From the NCBI GenBank assembly GCA_025924495.1, contig JAICIG010000041.1:1-26508 (forward strand): 26,508 nt of DNA. Direction: 5' to 3'. The notes below the pieces were generated by a model. That model was not told the DNA's origin. It saw only the letters and a list, made by a program, of their open reading frames with translations, and searched no databases. Of this stretch, positions 9,301 through 16,214 are shown in pieces. This DNA is from Pirellulales bacterium (lineage in GTDB: Bacteria; Planctomycetota; Planctomycetia; Pirellulales; JAICIG01). The translations under genes and the position numbers were made by a program. How positions within the stretch are numbered: the stretch's first letter is position 1; every line of letters begins with the position of its first letter.

Positions 9301-9456
9301 TTCCATAATGGCGCCTTTGAACCTTATCAGTCGCAAGCGGAGAGCCTGCCGCAGGCGGTCTCGTCGGTTGATTGGTATCGCGGCTGCCGCGACCATTTAG
9401 AGTTCTGCCAGATCGAAAATGCCGCGGATCCGACTCCGCGGCTCGGATCGCACTGA
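6310..9456 (+). CDS. dabA: DabA, carbonic-anhydrase-like subunit of the DAB inorganic-carbon pump (UPF0753/DUF2309)
   Basis: This 1048-residue cytoplasmic protein is the zinc subunit of the DabAB complex, which converts CO2 to bicarbonate in one direction when coupled to an ion gradient. The zinc-site pattern described for Halothiobacillus DabA (Cys351, Asp353, His524, Cys539) is recovered as Cys518 and Asp520 in CCLDERE, and His706 and Cys721 in LGHGSNSLNNPYNSAYNCGA; the C-x-D and H-x14-C spacings are exact. Other family signatures include FIHHNTLHAFEDLPF near the N-terminus, FFGMAMYY, GGYHNTCNE and SGTKLPHNLASLLGVMDG, then LRTGLPWQMVEIHEP. The protein is about 200 residues longer than the Halothiobacillus form. 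dabB follows after 33 bases. No strong ribosome binding site is visible before the ATG. Identification as a DabA-family protein is secure; activity is inferred. Confidence 0.93.
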   Translation: MLHAPSADKNPASPTSDRLDVLRKLNESIEHASHLLPAQGPITVFIHHNTLHAFEDLPFDEAVKQAAHIFGCHPYLSEDQYREALRSGRIRFGELRQMLERDLGRRAHEPVPCFGTRLDLHLAMLHDPIRTGPAEELVWFVAEADALRRVRPEVSAAMRARLIAETRRWALRDLRSGGEADPRRLPEVQVNPGALRSLKELLGRFGESTIENWSDETWEGFTLQALWRVCCDGVRGLPPLAPPPPPAVRHRDLLLEVTGEDADLLVNTLLTRFVAAFLDQGLAPSAMPMRKEGFYRAFCAIYGQPLGAPDRWLRGLAAELQRIEKRGMSPLDSILDSLEQFGVPSNEWQSFISSTLLALRGWGGMLRQIEIRGDRVVVPAPEGSLVEFLAVRLLLDRLAVLHVAHRTMQFSGPLSELRAATYIRSERHRPPTVEQRAFLAFQLAQVAGLSPDVLHRLDQTEWSIMMREIEAFNSLERRRIFQLAYERRFAVQALDAIAIHSPQRRGRPQSPKFQVACCLDEREESFRRHLEELAPEVETFGAAGFFGMAMYYRGAADAHFTPLCPVIVRPQHWVVEEVKNGQEETHQRRAKTRRALGLASHRFHRGTRTIGSGTLLTGALGVLATFPLVARILFPRLAARIRKTVGHVVQPPRPTRLQVERRDEASGPENGHVGFTVEEMTGAAERLLRDMGLTSGFARLVLLLGHGSNSLNNPYNSAYNCGACGGATGGPNARAMAHILNDPRVRANLSEGGIELPAETLFVGGYHNTCNETVLFFDLEDLPESHREEFAQARQAIEAACDRNAHERCRRFMSAPLTISFEEAREHVEERSEDLAQTRPELGHATNALTIVGRREWTRGLFLDRRAFLTSYDPTQDDAECGILTRILQAVFPVCAGINLEYYFSKVDNFGFGSGTKLPHNLASLLGVMDGAASDLRTGLPWQMVEIHEPLRSLFVIETRPDAMLKIIERNPGIGRMCRNGWVQLALLDPDSRQISVFHNGAFEPYQSQAESLPQAVSSVDWYRGCRDHLEFCQIENAADPTPRLGSH

Positions 9457-9489
9457 TTCGGTAAATCGGAGGGCGGACGCGAACAGAAA

Positions 9490-10881
9490 ATGGATGTCGA
9501 ACCACTATTGTTTCTGTTGGGGATCGCGGTCGTCGGCAGTCCCTTGCTGATGACCTGCGTGCTCGGCGTCTCATCGCTGGCGAATTATAAACTGTCTGAG
9601 GAGGCGACGACCCGGTTGGGATTCTGGGTTGTGGCCTGCGGGTTGTCGGCGTCGATTGCAATCTTGTCGATCATGCTGTCCGTCGGCACGCGGCACGTCA
9701 CGGTCGACCTGGGCAATTGGGTGGCGATTCCGAGTTTGTACCATTTTTCGGTGAAGTTCGTATTCGATCGACTGTCGGTTCCCTTCGCCATTCTCTCGTT
9801 CGTGCTATCCGGTACGATCGGCGCGTTTGCCAGCCAATACATGCACCGCGAACCCGGCTTCAATCGATTCTTCGTACTCTACGCGATCTTCGTGCTGGGA
9901 ATGATCGTCACGTCGCTGGCGGGCACGATCGAGACGCTGTTCACCGGCTGGGAACTGGTCGGGCTTTCGTCCGCATTGCTCGTTGCTTTTTACCAGGAAC
10001 GGCCGGCGCCGCCGCGCAATGGGCTCTGGATTTGGGTCATCTATCGCATTTCAGATGCCGCGCTGCTGTTAGCCGCCGTGGTGATGCACCATTTGAGCGG
10101 CGAAGGGGATTTCGATCGGCTGCTCGGCAGCGGCGCCTGGCCCGAAGAAGTCTCGATGCTGGCGCCGCACGAGGCCTTCATGGTGGGTTCGCTGCTGCTG
10201 GTCGCGGCGGCCGGCAAATCGGCCTTGGCGCCCTTCTGCGGCTGGCTGCCGCGGGCCATGGAAGGGCCAACCCCATCGAGCGCCGTATTTTATGGGGCGC
10301 TGTCAGTACACCTAGGCGCCTTTTTGCTGCTGCGGATCAGTCCCCTGCTCGATCTGTCAATCTCGCTGAGCGCCGCGGTCGTCGCGCTGGGTTTAATCAC
10401 GGCGATCTACTCGCACTTCGTTGGCAGCGTGCAGACCGATATCAAGTCGGCGCTCTCATTCGCCTCCTTGGCGCAAGTCGGGGTGATCGTCGCCGAAATC
10501 GGCCTTGGTTTCCGTTATTTGCCGTTATTCCATCTGCTGGGGCATGCTTGCTTACGGACCCTGCAGTTCGTGCGGGCGCCGACGCTGCTCCAGGATTACG
10601 GCACGCTGGAAAACGCCATCGGAGACCGTCTGCCGCGAGGCGAATCGCCGCACGAGCGTCTACTCAGCGCCGAGCGCTACCGCATCTGGCTTTATCGCTG
10701 GTCGCTCGAACGAGGATTTCTCGATTCGCTCTTGATCGAATACATTATTTCCCCCTTTGTGCGTGTGCTGCGATGGTGCGACGGCATGGAACGCCGCTGG
10801 ACCGATCTGCTGTCTCGCGGACCGTCGCGAGAATCGGATCGGGTCCAACCGCATTTCGGAGAAATTGAAGAACTGACATGA
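9490..10881 (+). CDS. dabB: DabB, NuoL/MrpA-like membrane subunit of the DAB complex
   Basis: This 463-residue polytopic protein belongs to the NuoL/Mrp antiporter family and is expected to anchor DabA and supply the ion gradient. Visible proton-path residues are Glu155 in GWELVGLSS, Lys243 in [14 protein letters not shown] (followed by [12 protein letters not shown]) and Lys319 in [12 protein letters not shown]. The later H-A-x-x-K helix reads [10 protein letters not shown], so His352 is kept but Lys is replaced by Arg356. After that helix comes a charged region (370-410) and one more possible helix, so the protein is shorter than NuoL (about 610 residues), as expected for DabB. A GGAGGG at 9468-9473 is 16 bases before the ATG, rather far, so the true start could differ slightly. 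Its end overlaps the next gene by four bases. Confidence 0.87.
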   Translation: MDVEPLLFLLGIAVVGSPLLMTCVLGVSSLANYKLSEEATTRLGFWVVACGLSASIAILSIMLSVGTRHVTVDLGNWVAIPSLYHFSVKFVFDRLSVPFAILSFVLSGTIGAFASQYMHREPGFNRFFVLYAIFVLGMIVTSLAGTIETLFTGWELVGLSSALLVAFYQERPAPPRNGLWIWVIYRISDAALLLAAVVMHHLSGEGDFDRLLGSGAWPEEVSMLAPHEAFMVGSLLLVAAAGKSALAPFCGWLPRAMEGPTPSSAVFYGALSVHLGAFLLLRISPLLDLSISLSAAVVALGLITAIYSHFVGSVQTDIKSALSFASLAQVGVIVAEIGLGFRYLPLFHLLGHACLRTLQFVRAPTLLQDYGTLENAIGDRLPRGESPHERLLSAERYRIWLYRWSLERGFLDSLLIEYIISPFVRVLRWCDGMERRWTDLLSRGPSRESDRVQPHFGEIEELT

Positions 10882-12344
10882 ATCCACTGCACGTGCCCTG
10901 GCTGGAGCTGGCGATTGGCTCTGCCGTCGTCGGTTCAGCGAGCGTCTCTCGGATCCGCGAATCGGATCGCGCCTATCGATGGGGTTTGGGCTTCACGGGT
11001 ATTTCCTTGCTGTGCACGCTGCTCGCGTGGTTCGGTTTCTATTTCAATATTCCGGCGGAGTCGATCGCCCGTTACAGCATTCAGCCGTGGCTGTTCGGCG
11101 GCCAACCCTTCCGGCTGGACGAACTAAGTGCGCCGCTGTTGCCGGCCGTAGGCTTGCTGCACTTCCTGACGGCGCTTGCGACCGCACGGACACACATGCG
11201 TCGATTTTCCTCGTCCTGGTCGTTGGCGTCCGTGGCGCTGCGTCTGGCAATGTTTAGCTGCCAGCAGCCGTGGGCGCTCGTCGGATTGTTGGCGGCGGCC
11301 ACGGTTCCGCCTTACGTAGAGCTGGTCAATCGCGGCAGGCCGGCGGGCGTTTATGTGTTGCATATGGCGCTCTTCGCAGGACTGATGGTGATCGGCTGGT
11401 CGGCCGTCGACACCGCCGCAAACATCACTTCGCCGCAGGCGCAATGGGGCATCGTCCTGCTGATGGCGGCAATTCTCGTGCGCTGCGGCACAATCCCCGT
11501 GCACTGCTGGGTGACCGACTGGTTCGAGCACGCGTCGCTCGGCATCGCCATTTTGCACATCGTTCCGCTGAGCGGCGTGTATGCCGCCGTCCGTCTGGTG
11601 TTGCCCATCGCGCCGGATTGGATCCTGCAGAGCATCGGCTTGATCTCGCTGGCGACGGCCGTCTATGCAGCGGGCATGGCTTGCGTGCAGCGCGAATCGC
11701 GCCGGTTCTATGCTTATTTGTTTCTGAGTCACGCGTCGCTGGTGCTGGTCGGGCTCGAACTGCATACGCCGCTGTCGCTAACCGCTTCGCTCTGCCTTTG
11801 GTTCTCGGTCATCTTTTCTCTCGGCGGCTTCGGCTTAGCACTGCGCGCGCTGGAAGCTCGCTTCGGCCGGTTGGCCCTTGTCAACTATCACGGGCTGTAC
11901 AGCCATTCGCCGACGCTGGCGGTCTGTTTTCTGTTGACGGGACTGGCATGCGTTGGATTCCCCTGCACGATTGGTTTCATCTCCACGGAATTGCTGGTCG
12001 ACAGCGCAGTCCATGCCAGCCCGCTGGTCGGATTTTCTGTGGTTGTCGCCACGGCGCTCAACGGGATCGCCATTGTGCGCGCCTACCTGCTGTTATTCAC
12101 GGGAACGCGCCACACATCGACGGTTTCACTCGAAATCAGCCGGCGAGAACGGATGAGCGTATTGACGCTGGCGGCGCTCGTACTGGGCGGCGGTTTGTAT
12201 CCGCAGCCCGGAGTTAGCTCGCGACATCTCGCCGCGGAGGAGATTTTCGAACAGCGGCGAATGCTCGGTCTCCAGCCGGCGGAAGACTCGACAGGAAACG
12301 CAGCCGAACATTCGCCTGAACATTCCGCCGAGGCGGAACACTGA
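10878..12344 (+). CDS. NuoM/MrpD-like membrane protein, second antiporter-like subunit of the dab unit
   Basis: This 488-residue, very hydrophobic protein follows dabB with an ATGA overlap, so the two are translationally coupled. The NuoM/NuoL family pattern is visible: [20 protein letters not shown] at residues 78-97, [15 protein letters not shown] at 206-220 (compare P-x-H-x-W-L-P-D), [20 protein letters not shown] at 275-294 (compare K-R-L-I-A-Y-S-S-x-S-H), and [18 protein letters not shown] at 360-377. Key ion-path residues differ by my alignment: the Glu before V-P-x-Y appears as Ala139, the Lys of the broken helix as Arg202, and the next Lys as Arg275, while Glu371 is kept. The C-terminal tail is hydrophilic, with Glu/His repeats ([12 protein letters not shown]). 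The canonical DAB system needs one DabB; this second subunit is unusual. It may be a scaffold or a modified channel. Confidence 0.8.
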   Translation: MNPLHVPWLELAIGSAVVGSASVSRIRESDRAYRWGLGFTGISLLCTLLAWFGFYFNIPAESIARYSIQPWLFGGQPFRLDELSAPLLPAVGLLHFLTALATARTHMRRFSSSWSLASVALRLAMFSCQQPWALVGLLAAATVPPYVELVNRGRPAGVYVLHMALFAGLMVIGWSAVDTAANITSPQAQWGIVLLMAAILVRCGTIPVHCWVTDWFEHASLGIAILHIVPLSGVYAAVRLVLPIAPDWILQSIGLISLATAVYAAGMACVQRESRRFYAYLFLSHASLVLVGLELHTPLSLTASLCLWFSVIFSLGGFGLALRALEARFGRLALVNYHGLYSHSPTLAVCFLLTGLACVGFPCTIGFISTELLVDSAVHASPLVGFSVVVATALNGIAIVRAYLLLFTGTRHTSTVSLEISRRERMSVLTLAALVLGGGLYPQPGVSSRHLAAEEIFEQRRMLGLQPAEDSTGNAAEHSPEHSAEAEH

Positions 12345-13010
12345 GAGTCAAGCTAAGCGGCATGTCCTCGCGTCTCAAGTCGATTGAGAAACAGGATTGA
12401 GGCGCCGCACAAGGTTTAAAAGATAGTGCATATCATGTTGGCGGCGGATCGCGCAGGTCGACGGACGCGTAAGATCGCGTTGCTCGTTCCGGGTCGCCGT
12501 TTCACGTCCGCCTCGACCGGATTCCCTGATGTTTTGCGTCCGCGATTCCATGATGATGGCACTCGCTCACCGAAGAGCATCGCCGCTCGGAGGCCCGCCA
12601 CGTGCGATACACCGCAGTATCGTCCATCTGCCTCACTTGATCTGTCATATCCATTTGCATTTCACATGCCAAATGTTCGTTGACACAACTGGTAAGCGAA
12701 TGCTGCGCAGCGCAAGGGCGCCAGCCACGCTCAAGGTCTCGCGCAAAAATCAACTCAGTCGAGCCGGGCGGGGAAAGTGTGCCGTTCCGCACAGAGACAC
12801 GCTTGTGGCGCGTGGCGCATCGCATTGATGCTGCTCTTCGGAAAACCAATCTGGCGGTTGAGTGCACGTGCATTGGAGGGGAAATGCCCCGCCTATGCAG
12901 CTTGCCTGCTCGACTCAAAGTGACAATCGCTCCGACCAAGCGCCGTGCCCTCAGAGTGGCTGATAGAGTGACGCGCGGGCCCGAATGATTCGCGAGTGCG
13001 ACAGGCCAGG
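12345..13010. other. Gene-free stretch between the dab unit and the CHAT-like gene
   Basis: I see no supported gene in these 666 bases. Several overlapping open frames on both strands (up to 145 codons at 12502-12939, minus strand) are rich in Arg, Cys, His and Thr, lack ribosome binding sites and resemble no family. The two flanking genes converge here, so two terminators are expected, but no stem followed by a T run was found. A palindrome TGCACGTGCA occurs at 12863-12872. A decayed gene cannot be excluded. Confidence 0.5.
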
Positions 13011-16000
13011 TTATTTCCCCTTTTTTTCAGACGTTTCAGGCGGCGGAGATCCCGTATCGGCCAGCATGAAGCCGGCCCAGAAAAATGGGTGATCCGCCAG
13101 CAAGCCGTCATACTTGCCGTCGCGCTTCAAGCGCGGCTCTTCTTCTACTCGCAAGTGCATTGTCGTCACAAGTTGCACGCTCCGTTGCCAGGCGTCAGAT
13201 GCGTAGCTCTCCGGAAGTTCCTGGACGAATTCGCGCAACAGTTCCTGGGTCGTTTGCCCGCCGGTGCGCCAGCGATTGATGAGCACAGTGCGCGCTCCCG
13301 TCGCCATCAGGCCACAGAGGGGAACAAAGATTTCGTTGACGGCCGTCTGATCGTCAATCCCTCGAATCGCCGACTCGGCCGAAGTGTGAAATCCCGGCAA
13401 AAGAACCTGGTCGGGACCGCCCCAAGGCAAAATCAGCCAATCGGCGAGCGACGCGTCGGCAGACTTTGCAACCGTTGGCAAGGGCGACCAGGCCAGCGGA
13501 CCATTTCTCGTTGCAGAAATCTCGTCGTAGACCACCAGTTGCTCGAGGATGCTCCCGAACAAGGCCGAGTCCGCGGGCAGCTTGCCATTGAGGGCCACCG
13601 CCTGGGGATTGATGCGGAGCAACTCGTCAAATCGGGTCCGCGCAAGTTGCTCATCCTCGCGAGGAAACAGGCGCCCGAGCGCCACAGCCGTGTTCCGCGG
13701 CCGATGCGGATGCACATCGCCGACAGCCAGTCCCGCGGTGGGTGCATAACGTACGCGCTGCCGCGAAATCAACGACCGCGCCCCGTTGCCGTCGGAGATC
13801 TGTAGCGTTTCGAAAGGCAGGTACCAGAGCATGCCATCGGGGATAATCGCAAGTTCGTCGATATTCTGCGTGAAATCGACCTTCGAATCAGCCACGAAGA
13901 TTTTAAAAAGCTGGCTTGCGGTAGGCTGCCAGCGCTCTGCAGCCAGGTCGCCGCGGCGGATCTGTTTGTTCGAATCGACGTTTCCCCACTGTTGCAGCAG
14001 CGCCTTCACGCGCCCGCCGACTTGCTTCGCCGGCGTCTTAATTTGCCAATGCTCGACCTGAGCCGACGTGACGAGGAACGCGTGAAAATGGGCGCTATCT
14101 TCGAAAAAAACCAGGATGCCCTGGCGATCGGCAAGGCCCGTCTGAATTTCGGAAGTTTTTTTCAACGGCGGAAACGCCAGGTTACAGGCTTGCCGTTCAA
14201 GGGCGATCTGCCGCAAGATTAGCTCTTGCTCGGCGCTCAGCCGCTTCAGTTCCGTCAGCTTGTCCTGCTGCGAATTCTGTTCGTCCCGCTTTTCAGGCGT
14301 GAGCGGCTTCGTTTTCAATTCTGCCTGCAGGACCCGAGCCCTTTGCGACAGATCGGCATATCTCGGCCACCGTGCAAGAATCCGTTGCCGCTGTGCAGCC
14401 GTCTGCTTATCGAGCAATTCGGGGCGGGCTTCGAGAGCCCATCGCAATCCAAGCAGCCTGCCGCCCAGGTGGAGCGTATTCAGAAAACGATGTCGGCGAA
14501 GCTGCTCAACCACTTCCAAAGCCAGCTTCGGCTCCTTACGCGCTAGCGCCGCCTCAAACCAATGCTCGAAGGGAGCCGGATGAGGAATCACAAGCGAAGA
14601 GAGCGACTCCAGGGGATCGACCTCCCAGTCGTTGGCGGTCGGATCGCTCAGGACACGGTCGAATAATTGGGCGGCCTGCCGTTCGTTTAACAAGTGATTC
14701 TTCCAGAACAGGTCGACCATCTCCGTACGGAATTGCCAAAGCGAACCTTGCCGCTGAAACGCCAGACTTGCTTCGAGCGCCGCCCGACCATCGGCAACGT
14801 CCCCGATTCCGCAGGCGACCAACGCCTTGAGATAATTCAGCCGCGCTCCGGCGCGCCCGGAGGCCAAGCTGGTGGTGCCAATAAGCTGGCTGCAGGCGGC
14901 TAGTTTTGCGGCGGCGCTTTGCGGTTGACCGGCCTGCCAATCATCCTCAGCGGCCAGCATCAACAGAGTCGCGGGCAATTGCACGCTGCCCGATGCAGAA
15001 GCCCACGCGAGCGCCGAATGGAGCGGCGCGTAGGTCGAGCGGTCGCCCCTCGCCAAATGGATTGTGGCGGCAGCGGACAAGGCTTCTTCGACGACAGTTA
15101 AATCGCCAAATCTCGCGGCGGCTACGGAGGCTTCCAGGAAATAGGCTTCCGCTTTAACCGGGTCTCCCCGATTCGCCGATAGTCGCCCTAGCACCAGCAG
15201 GGCCATGCCCGTCAGCGGATGGTCGAAGCCATTCACTGTCAGCGCACTCTGCAGGGCCTGTTCGGCAACTGCCGTTTTTTGCTGCACGGCTGCAAATAGC
15301 CCGGACTGCACGCCCCCCACGGCCGTCGACCACGGCTTGATCGGCACAGATCGCACCGTGCCGCGTTGAACAATCTTCGGTATGAGCGGATCGTGCGAAC
15401 ACAATGGCCCAAGCAATTCCAGCCATCGATAAAGCGCCAGGCCTGTGCATCGTGCGACTTCTTGGACGTTAATGCTTAGCGGCGGCGCCCTTCCTGTTCC
15501 GCGCGCCGAGGTGATCGCTTGCCCGCTTAAGTACCCTCTGAGACTGCCGGTTGGCGCTAGATTCCATGCCATCGTTTTGCGCTGCGATTGAAACCACGGC
15601 GGCGGCGGGGCGACCAGAGGCGGAAGCGGTTGATGCGGCACGATCTCCGCGGGCCACCATCGATGGACGAGCTGGATTCTGATTGCTGCTTCGTAATTCG
15701 CTAGCGCCTTCGCGTACTGGCCGGTCTGGTAATAGCATTCTCCTTGCATCGTCAGAACACAGATCTGTTCCACCGGATTCCCGGACAACGCTCCTGGCGG
15801 CGAAATTACAGACTGGAACGTTACAGCGGCATCGGAATAGTCGCCCGCTCGGTAGAGCGCAAGACCGGCAAAGTACTCTGGAGGAGGAGAGGGCTGTACG
15901 ACTATCTCGGTCGGCAAAGATCGAGTTGGCGCCGCCTGGCCGAAAGAACTGCTCGCCAGGCTGCTTAACAGCAAACTCGCGGCAACCAGCAGGCAGAGCC

Positions 16001-16046
16001 CGCACGAGGCACGCAGTAACAGGACGCGACGTTCGTTAGCTAACAT
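13011..16046 (-). CDS. Exported TPR protein with a degenerate CHAT domain
   Basis: This protein has 1011 residues from the ATG ending at 16046, chosen over one 12 codons upstream because AAGGG (complement of 16054-16060) lies about seven bases before it. A basic start and a hydrophobic stretch at residues 10-32 form a signal peptide or anchor. TPR-like repeats follow (AGLALYRAGDYSDAAVTFQS; GECYYQTGQYAKALANYEAA; LGRLSANRGDPVKAEAYFLE), then helical repeats and a coiled coil around 585-630. The C-terminal third has CHAT (caspase-like) landmarks: LAIIPDGMLWYLPFETLQ near 730-748, ARTVLINRW (usual GARxVxxSLW), and HPFFWAGFMLAD at the end. The usual Cys of L-S-A-C-E-T-G appears as Phe886 in LLPGFHTSAES, and no His-Gly motif is seen before it, so protease activity is probably lost. 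Partners are unknown. It diverges from the gene at 16215. Confidence 0.8.
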   Translation of the reverse strand: MLANERRVLLLRASCGLCLLVAASLLLSSLASSSFGQAAPTRSLPTEIVVQPSPPPEYFAGLALYRAGDYSDAAVTFQSVISPPGALSGNPVEQICVLTMQGECYYQTGQYAKALANYEAAIRIQLVHRWWPAEIVPHQPLPPLVAPPPPWFQSQRKTMAWNLAPTGSLRGYLSGQAITSARGTGRAPPLSINVQEVARCTGLALYRWLELLGPLCSHDPLIPKIVQRGTVRSVPIKPWSTAVGGVQSGLFAAVQQKTAVAEQALQSALTVNGFDHPLTGMALLVLGRLSANRGDPVKAEAYFLEASVAAARFGDLTVVEEALSAAATIHLARGDRSTYAPLHSALAWASASGSVQLPATLLMLAAEDDWQAGQPQSAAAKLAACSQLIGTTSLASGRAGARLNYLKALVACGIGDVADGRAALEASLAFQRQGSLWQFRTEMVDLFWKNHLLNERQAAQLFDRVLSDPTANDWEVDPLESLSSLVIPHPAPFEHWFEAALARKEPKLALEVVEQLRRHRFLNTLHLGGRLLGLRWALEARPELLDKQTAAQRQRILARWPRYADLSQRARVLQAELKTKPLTPEKRDEQNSQQDKLTELKRLSAEQELILRQIALERQACNLAFPPLKKTSEIQTGLADRQGILVFFEDSAHFHAFLVTSAQVEHWQIKTPAKQVGGRVKALLQQWGNVDSNKQIRRGDLAAERWQPTASQLFKIFVADSKVDFTQNIDELAIIPDGMLWYLPFETLQISDGNGARSLISRQRVRYAPTAGLAVGDVHPHRPRNTAVALGRLFPREDEQLARTRFDELLRINPQAVALNGKLPADSALFGSILEQLVVYDEISATRNGPLAWSPLPTVAKSADASLADWLILPWGGPDQVLLPGFHTSAESAIRGIDDQTAVNEIFVPLCGLMATGARTVLINRWRTGGQTTQELLREFVQELPESYASDAWQRSVQLVTTMHLRVEEEPRLKRDGKYDGLLADHPFFWAGFMLADTGSPPPETSEKKGK

Positions 16047-16214
16047 CGTCTGCTCCCTTGGAAGCGCTCGCAATGCGCTCAATATATACGCACAACTCCG
16101 ACGCGTCGCCGCAATTTGTACATGTTACGACAATTTAAGAATCTTCGTTGGCGCCTGCTCTATCTTTTCGCGCACGTGGCGCGATAGACTACGCAAATCC
16201 TCCGGAGCTGTTCC
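16047..16214. promoter_or_regulatory. Divergent intergenic region between the CHAT-like and DUF4175-like genes
   Basis: These 168 bases separate two divergently transcribed genes and must carry both promoters. The part around 16080-16140 is AT-richer (AATATATACGC and CAATTTGTACATGTTACGAC). No confident -35/-10 pair could be fixed on either strand. Confidence 0.4.

Noticed and set aside
9717..10868. 383-codon plus-strand frame inside dabB
   Set aside because: Its composition is Arg/Ala/Gly-heavy without hydrophobic helices, while the overlapping dabB frame carries all the NuoL-type motifs.
11270..12217. 315-codon plus-strand frame inside the NuoM-like gene
   Set aside because: Same reason: Arg/Gly-rich shadow of a GC-rich membrane protein gene, with no ribosome binding site.
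12502..12939. 145-codon minus-strand frame in the gap after the dab unit
   Set aside because: Cys/His/Arg/Thr-rich, no start signal, no recognisable family, and overlapped by other equally poor frames.
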